A stretch of DNA of 64,000 bases. It comes from Micromonospora andamanensis (GTDB lineage Bacteria > Actinomycetota > Actinomycetes > Mycobacteriales > Micromonosporaceae). Location: assembly GCF_016863495.1 (NCBI RefSeq), contig NZ_BOOZ01000039.1, positions 1-64,000 of the forward strand, written 5' to 3'. Shown in pieces: positions 54,108 through 63,889 of the stretch. Made by a program: the position numbers and the translations under genes. The notes beneath the pieces were generated by a model. That model was given only the letters and a program-made list of their open reading frames with translations. It did not search any database and was not told where the DNA came from. Positions within the stretch are counted from its first letter, which is position 1. Each line of letters starts with the position of its first letter.

Positions 54108-54779
54108 ATGCGGGGTGGAAGATCGAACCGGCTGCTGCTGGTCGAGGACGACGCGGACCTGGCGGAGTTACTCACCGAGACGCTGGGCCAGGAAGGCTAC
54201 CTCGTCGACCGGGCCGCCGACGGCCAGCGCGGACTGCATCTCGGGCTGACCCGTTCGTACGACGTGATGGTCATCGACCGGGTGCTGCCGGCACTCGACG
54301 GCCTCGACCTGGTCACCCGGCTACGCGCCCGGGCGGTCCCGGCCCGGACCCTGATGCTCACCGCGCTCGGCGCGGTCGACGACCGGATCGCCGGGCTCGA
54401 CGCGGGCGCCGACGACTACCTGGTCAAGCCCTTCGACCTCGACGAACTGAGCGCCAGGGTCCGGGCGCTGTGCCGGCGCGCGTCCGAGTCGACAGACGTG
54501 CTACGCATCGGTGCCGGGCTGCTCGACCTGGCGCCGCGCGACGCGGTACTGGCCGACGGCACCCGGGTGGCGCTGTCCGCCCGCGAGTTCGAGCTGCTGC
54601 GGGTGCTGGCGGCCCGGCCGAACACCGTACATCCACGGGCCGTGCTGCGCCGCAGGGTCTTCGAAGAGGCCACCGCGGCATCTATTGTGGACACCTACGT
54701 CTACTACCTTCGACGAAAACTCGGACGTGCCGTGGTACGCACCGTGCACGGGCTCGGCTACCGTCTCGGAACACTCTGA
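54108..54779 (+). CDS. OmpR-family response regulator
   Basis: The 223-residue protein has a receiver domain with the acidic pair D14/D15, phospho-acceptor Asp57 and Lys107 (LVKPFD), and a winged-helix output domain (RVALSAREFELLRVLAARPNTVHPRAVLRRRVFEE ... DTYVYYLRRKLG). ATG 54108 is favoured over TTG 54051 because the extra codons have non-coding base use. It is coupled to the kinase by TGATG overlap. Confidence 0.92.
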   Translation: MRGGRSNRLLLVEDDADLAELLTETLGQEGYLVDRAADGQRGLHLGLTRSYDVMVIDRVLPALDGLDLVTRLRARAVPARTLMLTALGAVDDRIAGLDAGADDYLVKPFDLDELSARVRALCRRASESTDVLRIGAGLLDLAPRDAVLADGTRVALSAREFELLRVLAARPNTVHPRAVLRRRVFEEATAASIVDTYVYYLRRKLGRAVVRTVHGLGYRLGTL

Positions 54780-56065
54780 TGGAGGCGGCCGAGAAGGCGA
54801 TCGTCCGACGGACCCGACTTCGGATCGGCCTGTTCGTCGGCCTGACCATCGGGGCACTGCTGCTGCTGGCCGGCAGCATCTCCTACGCGGTCCTGGTCCG
54901 CAGCCAGGAGGCGCAGATCCAGCGCGAGCTGAAGTGGGGCACCGAACACGGCACGATCGCCGGCCCGCCAGCCTGCAGTTGGATCTTCCAGTACGACGGC
55001 ACCACAGTGCGTACCGGCACCAACCCGCCGCCACCGGGTTTCCCGTTGCGCGACGCCCTGGACACCGTGGCAGCCACCCGGACCACCGAGATCACCACCG
55101 TCGCGCGCAACGGCACGACCTACCACGTGCGCACCGAGGCCCGCGGCGACGCCATGGTCCAGGCGGTGTTCGACGCCCGTTTCCAGCTGTCCGACCGCCG
55201 GCACCTCCTGCTCGCGTTCAGCCTCGCGGCGGCGGTCGGGCTCCTCGCCGCCATGCTGACAGGGGTGCTCGTCGGCCGTCGAGCCGTCGCACCACTCGCG
55301 GAGGCCCTGACCCGACAGCGCCGCTTCGTCGCGGACGCCAGCCACGAACTGCGCACCCCGATCGCCCAGGTGCACACCCGAGCCCAGTTGATCGCCCGGC
55401 GGGCGCGCCACGATGGCGCCGTCACCAACCTCGACGACCTGGAACGACTGATCGGCACCACCCGCCGACTCGGCGAGATCGTCGACGACCTGCTGCTCTC
55501 GGCGCGGCTGGCCGCCGCTCCCGCCGACCGGGCACCGGATCCGCCTGTCGAACTCACCTCGCTGATCGGGTCGACTGTCGCCGCCGAGACCGAACGCGCC
55601 GCCGAGCGCCAGGTCAGCCTCACCCTGGTCATCCCCGACGACCCACTGCCGGTGCCGGGTGTCGAGTCGGCGCTGCGCCGGGTCGTTGGCGAGCTGCTCG
55701 CGAACGCGCTGGCCCACACCCCCGCAGGCGGCCGGATCGACGTGACACTGCGGGCCGTCGACAACTGCGCCGAGCTCGTGATCGCCGACACCGGGGAGGG
55801 GTTCGACCAGGCGGACGCCCGACGGATCTTCGACCGGTTCCACCGCGGCCCGGGCTCCGGAGACCGCCGCTTCGGCCTGGGACTCGCCCTGCTCCAGGAG
55901 GTCGTCACGAGCCACCACGGCACGATCACGGCCGAGGGCCATCCGGCCCGGGGAGCCCGCTTCACGGTACGCCTTCCCACGACGCGATCGCCGATCACCA
56001 CGACCAGAGCCGCGCGGCTCAGGAACCGTCGGACACGCCCGCTCGGAGCCGGTACGAAATCATGA
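54779..56065 (+). CDS. Sensor histidine kinase
   Basis: The 428-residue kinase has two membrane helices (about 15-40 and 143-167) around an extracytoplasmic sensor of about 100 residues, a HAMP-like segment, the H box ASHELRTPI (His189) and N, G1 and G2 boxes (LLANALAHTP, ADTGEGFDQ, FGLGLALLQ). It should phosphorylate the adjacent response regulator. With the genes upstream it suggests the pathway is tied to an external or envelope signal. Confidence 0.92.
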   Translation: MEAAEKAIVRRTRLRIGLFVGLTIGALLLLAGSISYAVLVRSQEAQIQRELKWGTEHGTIAGPPACSWIFQYDGTTVRTGTNPPPPGFPLRDALDTVAATRTTEITTVARNGTTYHVRTEARGDAMVQAVFDARFQLSDRRHLLLAFSLAAAVGLLAAMLTGVLVGRRAVAPLAEALTRQRRFVADASHELRTPIAQVHTRAQLIARRARHDGAVTNLDDLERLIGTTRRLGEIVDDLLLSARLAAAPADRAPDPPVELTSLIGSTVAAETERAAERQVSLTLVIPDDPLPVPGVESALRRVVGELLANALAHTPAGGRIDVTLRAVDNCAELVIADTGEGFDQADARRIFDRFHRGPGSGDRRFGLGLALLQEVVTSHHGTITAEGHPARGARFTVRLPTTRSPITTTRAARLRNRRTRPLGAGTKS

Positions 56066-56079
56066 TCCACCTGCTGTGT

Positions 56080-56098
56080 CCGGGTGGACGCCACCCGG
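56080..56098. terminator. Hairpin between convergent kinase and ABC operon
   Basis: An 8-bp stem (CCGGGTGG at 56080-56087 with CCACCCGG at 56091-56098) and ACG loop lie in the 70-bp gap between the kinase stop and the stop of the ABC permease gene. Probably a bidirectional terminator. Confidence 0.65.
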
Positions 56099-56135
56099 GC
56101 TGCTGGCCGGTGGTGAGTGCCGGCGCCTGAGCCGG

Positions 56136-58886
56136 TCACTCGCCGGCGCGCAGCACCTCGCTCAGCCGGTCCCGTCGCCGCAGCGCCGACTCGACGGGTA
56201 CGACCGCGCCGGCCGCCGCCAGTAGCGCCACGCTCACCAGGCCGAGCAGCCCCCACGGCAGGACCGTCGCCGGGTCGGCGGCCTGACCGGTGAGCAGCCG
56301 CAGTTCGAGCGGGCCGAGGGTCAGGCGGGCGAGCAGGGCACCGAGCAGCGGGCCGAAGATCGCGGCGACCACGACCGGCGGCAGCAGCTCTCCGGCGGCG
56401 ACCCAGCGGGCGTCGCGTGGCCGCAGACCGAGGGTCCGCAGCCGGGTCAGGGTCTGCCACCGCTCCGGGGCGCCCGCCGCGGCGGCGAGCGCGAGGCCGA
56501 GCAACCCCAGCGCCAGCAACACCGAGGCGGCCGTCCACGCCAGCCGCAGGATCCCCGCGGTCAGCGGAGCTGCTCGCTGCGCCCGCTGCACGTCCGCGCG
56601 CACCACCACGTCGGCGGCGACCCCGCTGTCCGACACGGCCCGGGCCGCGCCGGGGCCGGTCACCCAGACGGTATTGGGAACGGCCGACAGGCCAGCCTCG
56701 GCGAGGGCCGCGGCGTCGACGATGACGACGTCGTCGGCACCGCCGACGGAGGGGGCGGTACCGACCGCGACGAGACGGATCGCCGGGGCGTCGTCCCGGG
56801 CCAGCTGCAACCGCGTACCGGCCCGCAGGTCGCCGTGGCTCGATCGGACCAGCGCGGGCACGTCCCCGGGACCTGGCGCGCTGAGCCGGCCCAGTGCCGG
56901 CGCGTCGGGCAACGGGGTGGCGGCCAGCAGGCCCTGGAACGCGGCGGCGTCCACGATGACCAGACGTGGGGTGAGCAGTGTCGATTCGGCGAACACGCGC
57001 GCCGAGTCGGTCACCTGCGCGACAACTACCTGCCCCACGCCGGGTGCGGCGGCGATGCGCTCGGCGAGTGCGGGCGTCGCGGCCTCGGCGTCGGCGCCGA
57101 CGTCGAGGCGGGCGTCGGCGCCGACGGTGTGCCACGCGCCGTCGGCCAGGCCCCGGGCGACGGTGCCGCCGACGACAAGCGCGAACGAGGCGAGCGCCGT
57201 GGCACCGACAAGCGCCAGCAACGGCAGCGCGCGCCCGGCCGTGGTGGCCGCCCGGGCGGCACCGAACACCGCCAGCGGGCGGCGCGAGCGCAGCGCCTGT
57301 CGGAGCGCGAACCGAATTCCGACGGGTAGCAACCGCAGCACGACGAGCGCACCGGCGAGCACGCCCACCGCGACGGCGCTGATCGGGAGGACCAGGTCGC
57401 CGGTCAGCTCAGCGGCACCGCCGTCGGCGACGGGCAGGAGCCCGCGCTCATGCAGGGTGACGAAGGCGGCGACTGCGGCGAGCAGCACCGCGACCTCCAC
57501 CGCGGCGCGGCGCAGCTGGCCGGTGGCCAGGATCCAGCGCCGGGCGCCCGGGTTGGCGGGCTGACGCCGGTCGCGGCTGGCGCGGGCGGCGGCGAGGATG
57601 CCCAGTGTCGGCCCTGCCACGGCACCGGCCAGGACCACCGGAACGGCCCACGTCCAGGAGACGCCCGGCGCGACCGCGCGGGCGAGCGCGAGCCCTGCGG
57701 CGGCGGCCGACAGGGACACCACAGCGGACTCGATGATCAGTTCCGCACCGACGTCAGGCAGTGCCGCGCCACGCTGTCGGGCAGCGCTCAGCGCCGGGGT
57801 ACGACGGCGCACCAACAGCTCGGCGGCGAGCAGCAGGACCAGTACCGTGGCCGCCAGGATCCCGGCGAGCAGGACCGCGGCCTGTGCGGAAGCGGCGCTG
57901 ACCTGGGTACGGGCGTCGCGCAGGACGGCGTCGAGCTGCGACTCCCACCGCAGGGAATCGTCCCGGACGCCTGACGGGCCGGAGGTCGCCTTGAGCTTGA
58001 CCACCTGGCTGACGAGCGGCGCGGTGGCGGCCCAGGTGAGCGCGTCGGGTTCGGGGGCGAAGTGGACGGTGCGCCGCAGTTGGTCGTCGTCGAAGGCGAG
58101 TCGGGCGTCCGGCAGCGACTCGCGCGACAGCAGGCCGGCGTACCTGGTGGTGCCCACGCCGTCGGCGCCGGGCACGGGGCGCAGCAGCGCCGGGGCGAGT
58201 TGCCAGGCGGGGTCGGCGCTGTCCGCGGGCCGGTAGATCCCGCTGATCCGGATGTCCTTGTCGCGGCCCTGGCCGTCCCTGGCCGGGATGCGGTCGCCGG
58301 GGCCGAGGTCGAGTGCGGCGGCGTCCGCCTCGGAGAGGCCGACCTGTACCGGCCAGGGCGGTCCGTTGTAGGGGATCTCGATGGATCGTCCGGGCACGGC
58401 GGGGCCGGGCGCGCTGCCGGCGATCCAGGTCACGTCCGGGCCGCCACGGTCACCGGCCAGGTAGATGAGCTGGACGGTACGCGGCTCGGTGCCGCCGGTG
58501 ATGCTGAGGCTGGGGCCGTTGACGACGGCGATGGGCGGGCGTAGCGCGGCGTCGAGTTCCGGTCCGAGGGCGTATGTCGCCCGGGCCCGGAAGTCGTCGA
58601 TGTCCTCGGGGAGGCGGGGGATCCGGATCCGCCCGCCGGTGGGGCCGTCGTCGCGCTCCCAGTTGGCGTGTACGAGGACGTTCGGGTCGTGGCCGGCGCG
58701 GCGGACCGTGTCCTGGACGGCGTTGTCAGCGGCGGTACGCAGCAGCGCCGGTACGGCACCGGCGAGCAGCGCGACGGCTGCGATGACGGCGGCGGTGAGC
58801 AGCAGTGGACCGGCGTCGGCGCGGCCACGGCCGCGGATGCTGGGCCAGTGCGGCACCGGCCACCGGCGGGTCAGCCACCGGTTCAC
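56136..58886 (-). CDS. MacB/FtsX-type ABC transporter permease (second)
   Basis: The 916-residue protein starts at GTG 58886, overlapping the preceding permease stop (GTGA). It has an N-terminal membrane helix followed by a large extracytoplasmic domain, and FtsX-like membrane blocks in the middle and at the C terminus (AASAQAAVLLAGILAATVLVLLLAAELL; LAWTAASVLLALGLLGLALA; LLPWGLLGLVSVALLAAAG-like end). Two such permeases plus two ATPases form this operon. Confidence 0.87.
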   Translation of the reverse strand: MNRWLTRRWPVPHWPSIRGRGRADAGPLLLTAAVIAAVALLAGAVPALLRTAADNAVQDTVRRAGHDPNVLVHANWERDDGPTGGRIRIPRLPEDIDDFRARATYALGPELDAALRPPIAVVNGPSLSITGGTEPRTVQLIYLAGDRGGPDVTWIAGSAPGPAVPGRSIEIPYNGPPWPVQVGLSEADAAALDLGPGDRIPARDGQGRDKDIRISGIYRPADSADPAWQLAPALLRPVPGADGVGTTRYAGLLSRESLPDARLAFDDDQLRRTVHFAPEPDALTWAATAPLVSQVVKLKATSGPSGVRDDSLRWESQLDAVLRDARTQVSAASAQAAVLLAGILAATVLVLLLAAELLVRRRTPALSAARQRGAALPDVGAELIIESAVVSLSAAAAGLALARAVAPGVSWTWAVPVVLAGAVAGPTLGILAAARASRDRRQPANPGARRWILATGQLRRAAVEVAVLLAAVAAFVTLHERGLLPVADGGAAELTGDLVLPISAVAVGVLAGALVVLRLLPVGIRFALRQALRSRRPLAVFGAARAATTAGRALPLLALVGATALASFALVVGGTVARGLADGAWHTVGADARLDVGADAEAATPALAERIAAAPGVGQVVVAQVTDSARVFAESTLLTPRLVIVDAAAFQGLLAATPLPDAPALGRLSAPGPGDVPALVRSSHGDLRAGTRLQLARDDAPAIRLVAVGTAPSVGGADDVVIVDAAALAEAGLSAVPNTVWVTGPGAARAVSDSGVAADVVVRADVQRAQRAAPLTAGILRLAWTAASVLLALGLLGLALAAAAGAPERWQTLTRLRTLGLRPRDARWVAAGELLPPVVVAAIFGPLLGALLARLTLGPLELRLLTGQAADPATVLPWGLLGLVSVALLAAAGAVVPVESALRRRDRLSEVLRAGE

Positions 58887-61800
58887 GGCGCCACCCGCAG
58901 GTGCGCGGCGTCGGCCCGGCGGACCTGGACGAGGACCACCACGGCGACCGCCAGCAGGCACCCGGCCAGCAGGACGGCGAGCAGCGCGGCCTCGGCCGGC
59001 CACGGCCAGTGTGCCTGGACCGCCGGGACCGGCGCGGCACCGGTGGCGGAGCGTACGAGCAGGGGAGCGACCAAACGGGTGGCGAGCGCGCCGACGCCCG
59101 CGCCCGCCACGAGCAGGGGCAGCAGCACGCCGGCGTGCTGGCCGAGCAGCACGGCCCGGATGCCGCGCCGGGACATCCCCAGGCCGCGCAGCCGCGCCAC
59201 CTCGACGGCACGCGCCTGGAGATCGCAGGTCACATGCAGCACGACACCGGCGAGCAGCAGCAGGGCCGCGGCCGGGACGATGAGCCGCAGCGCGGCCGGC
59301 AGCCCGGCCTGCAGCGGGCCGCCGGTGAGGCGGGCGGTCTCCGCCTCGCGGGTCGTGACCGTGCCCAGATGCAGGGCGGTGGCCCGCTCGGCGGCAGCGG
59401 GACCGGCTGGGTGGCCGACCCACCAGGCGTCGACCGGGAACGTCAGGTCGCCGGTGACGGCGCGTGCGCGGGACAGCATGTCGACGTCGGCCAGGACGGC
59501 GACGGCGCCGGGCGCGGACGGCACGGTCGGCACGACCTCGGTGACGACGATCGGGACGGGCGTGGCACCGACCGTGACGCTGAACCGGCTGCCGGTGTCG
59601 GCACCGACCTCGTTGGCGAAGCGGGCGGAGACGGCCACCGGCACCGGGCCGGGGTCCGGGAAGGCGGTGGCGACGAGGCTGGGGGCGTCGTAGGCCAGGC
59701 TGCCGAGGTCGACCGAGGCCGCCATCCGCAGCGCGGTCCCCGCCGGGGTGGCGGAGAGCCCCACTGTCGGGTCGCGCACCGTGCTCGGGACCGGCGACAC
59801 GGACGTGGCGGTCCAGTCCGTCCCGTCAGCCGATCCGGCGGGCGGCACGGTGAGGGTGACGGCTACGGCGGTACGGCCGCCGACCCCGGCGGCGGCATCC
59901 GTCCCGGCCTCGACCGGCAGGGACACCGCGACAAGGCGCAGGCCGTCGGCGGTCGCGCACTCGGGCAGCCGGTGCTCCCGGCCGTCGAGCGGCACGGCGG
60001 GACCGGTGCAGGGCACGCGCAGGCCGGCAGCGTCCTGTAGCAGCAGCCGGGGCGTCACGGCCAGCTCGGTGTCGCCGGTCGCGGTGCCGCTCAGGACGAG
60101 CGGGGCGCCAGCCGCAACGGTGAGGCCGGCGACGCGGGTCGGCGGGGCGAGCGCCGCTGCCACGTCCGTCCAGGTGCGGTCGCTGTCGAGCCGGCCGCGG
60201 AGCAGCGCGTCGGCGCGGGTGGTGTCGACGGCGACCAGACGCGGCGCGTCACCGGCGGTGCCGAGCCACTGACCGACGGCCGTACCACGGTCGAGGGCCG
60301 GACTCACCGCTCCCGCCGTGGCCGCGCCGACGACCGCGCCGTCTCCGGCCACCGGCTCCGTGCCGAGGGTGAGCGCCAGGTCGGTGCCGACGGACAGCGC
60401 GGCCTGGTCGCGTTGCGACTGGTGCCAGGTGGTGTCGAAGGCGAGGCCGAAGGTTCCGGCCGCGCAGGCCAGCCCGACGAGCAGCCCGGCGGCAACCGCC
60501 TGGGACCGGCGGGCGGCCTCGGAGACCGCCAGCGGCAGCGCCAGCCCACGGGCGCGGTACGCCAACCGGTCGGCACCGCGCAGGGCGGGCAGCACCACCC
60601 GGAGCGTCAGGGCGGCACCAGCGGTGAGCAGCAGCGCCGGCGCGAGCACCCGAACCGGGTCGGCGCGTGGGCTGGCGGCGGCGGGCTGCGCGGACAACTG
60701 CCACCAAGCGGCGGCGGCGAACACCGCGAGCAGCAGGTCGGCGCCGGATCGGGTCAGCAGTTCGCGGCGGGTACGCCGGTCACCGGCCGCCGGGTCGGAC
60801 CGGATCGTCAGGACGGTGAGTACGGCGGCGAGTACCAGCGCGCCGCCGGCGACCGCGAGCACCTGGGCACCGGTGATGGCCGGCCGCACGGTCAGGCCGG
60901 CGTCGTCCAGCGGCGGCAGATGGGTCAGGCCGGCGTGCAGCACCGACGAGGCAGGTATCGCCAGCACGGCGGCGACGGCGGCGACGAGCCCGGCATCGAG
61001 TGTCGCGGTCGCGGCGAGTTGACGGCGACTGGCGCCGAGGGCGGACCGCAGGGCCGTCTCGTCGGCGCGGATGCCCGCGGTCAGCCGGCCGGCGAGGACC
61101 AGTGCCGTCGCGGCCAGCACACCGCCGAGGACGGCGATGGCGAGCACGACGGCGGCGGTGACGTGTCGTTGGTCGTCGGCGGACCGCAGGGTAAGCGGCA
61201 GGTCGGAGGCGACCCGGGCGAGCCGGACGCGGTCGCCGAGGGTGCCGGCCAGCCGGCGGTCGGCACTGCGGACCGAATCGGCCACTGTCTCCAGGTCGCG
61301 GCGGTTGGCGTCGGACAGGTCCGGCCGGGCGGTGATCTCCATCCGGTCCACTGTGGCGCCGGTGGTGACCAGGTCGGCGAGGTCGACGAGGAACGGGCCG
61401 TAGGCGTTGACCGGCTGCCGGAAGCGGCCGTCCTGGTACCCGGTGGCGGAGCCGGCCGCGGCCAGCGGGTCCCGGTCCCAGCCGCGCCCCGGCATCGGAC
61501 GTACCACACCGACGACTGTCACGTCGATGGCCGGGACGGGCGCGTGGGCCAGCTCGGCACCGAGGCGTACCCGACGACCGGGATCGAGTCCGAGCAGCTG
61601 GGCGGTGGACTCCAGCACCACGGCGTCACCGCTGTCGCGTGGCCAGCGCCCGGTGACCAGCTCGGCCCGGGACGGCAGGTCGTCCAGCCCCGACAGGTAC
61701 GCCTGGGCCGGGACGGTGGTGCCGGGGGCGAGCGTGGGTGGCAGCGCCCGCAACACTGTCGACGCCCGCGCGGTGGTCGTCACCGGGAACGGTGCGAGCG

Positions 61801-62053
61801 CGGCGGCCACCACGGCCCGGGTGTCGGCGGCGACGGACCGGGTGTCCCCGCCCTCGACGGTGCCGGTGTAGACGGTCACGTCGACGGCGGCGGGCGCGGC
61901 GCGGGCCATGGCGACCTCCAGCGCCCGCTCGGCGGTGCGGGTACTCAGCAGGGCGCAGGTGCCCAGCAGGGTCGCGCCGACCATGACGACCCCGATGAGG
62001 GCGGCCAGCAACGGCCACTGCGCGCGGGCACGCCGGCTGACCAGCCTCAGCAT
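58883..62053 (-). CDS. MacB/FtsX-type ABC transporter permease (first)
   Basis: The 1056-residue protein has an N-terminal helix (PLLAALIGVVMVGATLLGTCALL), a large extracytoplasmic domain, four-helix FtsX-like blocks near 300-430 and at the C terminus, and additional helices around 470-540. This is the long duplicated form of lipoprotein-export/MacB-type permeases in actinomycetes. It starts 7 bp after the ATPase gene and overlaps the next permease. Confidence 0.87.
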   Translation of the reverse strand: MLRLVSRRARAQWPLLAALIGVVMVGATLLGTCALLSTRTAERALEVAMARAAPAAVDVTVYTGTVEGGDTRSVAADTRAVVAAALAPFPVTTTARASTVLRALPPTLAPGTTVPAQAYLSGLDDLPSRAELVTGRWPRDSGDAVVLESTAQLLGLDPGRRVRLGAELAHAPVPAIDVTVVGVVRPMPGRGWDRDPLAAAGSATGYQDGRFRQPVNAYGPFLVDLADLVTTGATVDRMEITARPDLSDANRRDLETVADSVRSADRRLAGTLGDRVRLARVASDLPLTLRSADDQRHVTAAVVLAIAVLGGVLAATALVLAGRLTAGIRADETALRSALGASRRQLAATATLDAGLVAAVAAVLAIPASSVLHAGLTHLPPLDDAGLTVRPAITGAQVLAVAGGALVLAAVLTVLTIRSDPAAGDRRTRRELLTRSGADLLLAVFAAAAWWQLSAQPAAASPRADPVRVLAPALLLTAGAALTLRVVLPALRGADRLAYRARGLALPLAVSEAARRSQAVAAGLLVGLACAAGTFGLAFDTTWHQSQRDQAALSVGTDLALTLGTEPVAGDGAVVGAATAGAVSPALDRGTAVGQWLGTAGDAPRLVAVDTTRADALLRGRLDSDRTWTDVAAALAPPTRVAGLTVAAGAPLVLSGTATGDTELAVTPRLLLQDAAGLRVPCTGPAVPLDGREHRLPECATADGLRLVAVSLPVEAGTDAAAGVGGRTAVAVTLTVPPAGSADGTDWTATSVSPVPSTVRDPTVGLSATPAGTALRMAASVDLGSLAYDAPSLVATAFPDPGPVPVAVSARFANEVGADTGSRFSVTVGATPVPIVVTEVVPTVPSAPGAVAVLADVDMLSRARAVTGDLTFPVDAWWVGHPAGPAAAERATALHLGTVTTREAETARLTGGPLQAGLPAALRLIVPAAALLLLAGVVLHVTCDLQARAVEVARLRGLGMSRRGIRAVLLGQHAGVLLPLLVAGAGVGALATRLVAPLLVRSATGAAPVPAVQAHWPWPAEAALLAVLLAGCLLAVAVVVLVQVRRADAAHLRVAP

Positions 62054-62060
62054 CGACGCG

Positions 62061-62783
62061 TCACCTGACGTCCGGCGTGGGCTCGTCCGGTCGCCCGGCT
62101 GCCTCTTCGTCGAGGTGCCCGTCGTGGATGCGGATCACCCGGTCGGCCAACGCCATCATCACCGGATCGTGCGTGGCCACCAGCGCGGTGACGCCTTCGG
62201 ATTCGACCACCCCACGGAGCAGAGCCATCACCGACAGGCCCGTCTCGGCGTCCAGCTGCCCGGTCGGCTCGTCGGCGATCAGCAGCCGGGGCGAGGCGGC
62301 CAGCGCGCGGGCGATCGCCACCCGCTGCTGCTGGCCGCCGGACAGCTCGGCCGGCCGCTGCCGGGCGTGGTCGGCCAGGCCGACCAGCTCCAGCAGCAAC
62401 TCGACCCGCCGCTCACGTTCGGCCGGAGCGACGCGGGCCAGCCGCAGTGGGGCGGCGACGTTCTCCGCGGCCGACAGCACCGGGATCAACCCGAAGCTCT
62501 GGAAGACGTACGACACCTTCTCGCGCCGCAGCCGGGACAGTCCGTCCTCGTCGAGCGTCGTCACCTCGGTGCCGTCGACGTGCACGCTGCCGGCGTCCGG
62601 GCGATCCAGACCACCGACGGTGTTGAGCAGGGTGGTCTTGCCCGAGCCGGACCGGCCGACGAGCGCCACCATGGAACCGGCGGCCACGTCTAACGACACG
62701 CCGCGCAGGGCGTGTACGACAGTCGGCCCGGTACGGAAGCGCCTGTGCACGCCGCGCACGCTCAGCAGCGGCCCGCTGCTCAC
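62061..62783 (-). CDS. ABC transporter ATPase (MacB/LolD family)
   Basis: The 240-residue ATPase has Walker A GRSGSGKTT, signature LSGGQQQRVAIARAL, Walker B LLIADEPTGQLD and the switch His in VATHDPVM. This is the MacB/LolD pattern. Its start overlaps the preceding ATPase by 4 bp (ATGA). It should power one or both FtsX-type permeases. Confidence 0.93.
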   Translation of the reverse strand: MSSGPLLSVRGVHRRFRTGPTVVHALRGVSLDVAAGSMVALVGRSGSGKTTLLNTVGGLDRPDAGSVHVDGTEVTTLDEDGLSRLRREKVSYVFQSFGLIPVLSAAENVAAPLRLARVAPAERERRVELLLELVGLADHARQRPAELSGGQQQRVAIARALAASPRLLIADEPTGQLDAETGLSVMALLRGVVESEGVTALVATHDPVMMALADRVIRIHDGHLDEEAAGRPDEPTPDVR

Positions 62784-63712
62784 TCGCCGCCTCCCGAGTC
62801 GGGGCGGATGGTGACGTGGTCGGGTTCCAGGGCCAGCCGGACCCGTCGGGTCAGCGCCAGCGCCTGGCGGAAGTCGCGGGGCACCTGTACCCGCCCGGCC
62901 CGGTCCATCACGGCGTACTCCTCGGCGATCATGTGCGTGTCGCCCTCCGCGTCGACTGTGGCGCGACGCAGCACCTCACTGCTGGTGCGCCCGTCCCGGA
63001 TCGCGACGGTCCGTTCGACCTGGCCGCTGACCTGCGGGTCGTGGGTCACCACGACAACTGTGACGCCGTAGCGCCGGTTGACGTCCCGCAGCACGCCGAA
63101 GACCTCCGCGGAGGTGGCGGCGTCCAGTTCGCCGGTCGGCTCGTCGGCGAGCAGAACCCGCGGCTGGTTGGCCAGCGCCACGGCGATCGCGACCCGCATC
63201 TGCTGCCCTCCGGAGAGTTGCCCGGGTCGCCGGTCGGCGCAGTCGGCGACACCGAGGCTGTCCAGCAGCTCGGCCGCGCGCTCCCGACGCTCCCGCTTCG
63301 CGGTACGGGCCGCCGTCATCGGCAGATCCACCATCTCCCGAGCGGTCAGGTAAGGGATCAGGTTGCTCGCCGTCTGCTGCCGGACGAACCCGACGGTGTG
63401 CCGCCGGTAGTCGACCCGGTCCGCGCGTGACATCGCCAGCAGATTCCACCTGTCGACCCGGACCCGCCCGGCGGTGGGAGCGTCGATGCCGGCCAGGATG
63501 GAGAGCAGCGTCGACTTGCCCGACCCGGAGGCGCCGACGACGGCGACCAGCTCACCGCGGTCCACGGCCAGATCAAGTCCCTGCAGGGCCTGCACCTCGA
63601 TCGAACCGGTCTGGTAGATCCGCACCAGGTTCTCGCAGACGATGAGCGCGTCCCGGCCGAACTCGGGTGCCCGCGCGGACGGCTGCGGCAGAGACAGCGG
63701 TGTGCTGGACAT
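62780..63712 (-). CDS. ABC transporter ATPase with C-terminal AbrB-like domain
   Basis: The 310-residue protein has Walker A GASGSGKST (60-68), signature LSGGQQMR (166-173), Walker B VLLADEPTGELD (186-197) and switch His224. Residues 268-305 (VMDRAGRVQVPRDF then RQALAL, VRLALEPDHVTIRPD) match the SpoVT/AbrB swapped-hairpin pattern, an unexpected appendage on an ATPase. ATG 63712 was chosen over upstream frames. First gene of the four-gene ABC operon. Confidence 0.9.
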   Translation of the reverse strand: MSSTPLSLPQPSARAPEFGRDALIVCENLVRIYQTGSIEVQALQGLDLAVDRGELVAVVGASGSGKSTLLSILAGIDAPTAGRVRVDRWNLLAMSRADRVDYRRHTVGFVRQQTASNLIPYLTAREMVDLPMTAARTAKRERRERAAELLDSLGVADCADRRPGQLSGGQQMRVAIAVALANQPRVLLADEPTGELDAATSAEVFGVLRDVNRRYGVTVVVVTHDPQVSGQVERTVAIRDGRTSSEVLRRATVDAEGDTHMIAEEYAVMDRAGRVQVPRDFRQALALTRRVRLALEPDHVTIRPDSGGGE

Positions 63713-63889
63713 TCCTTCCCCCGTCCGGGTCGTGCCGACGCCGAGCCTCGGTTGCCCGGGCTGACCCAGATGAAGCAGTCTCGCAATCGGCGGCTCCGTT
63801 GACCATGCCCCTGGGCAGCTTTTCTCCGTTTCCGGACGAGGATCCGTCTGGGAGATCGGCAACCTGCTGGTGACGGCCCGGACGGCCGC
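63713..63889. other. Upstream region of the ABC operon
   Basis: Contains the promoter of the minus-strand ABC operon. No gene is recognised. A GGGGGAAGG ribosome-binding-type stretch lies directly before the ATPase start. Confidence 0.45.
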
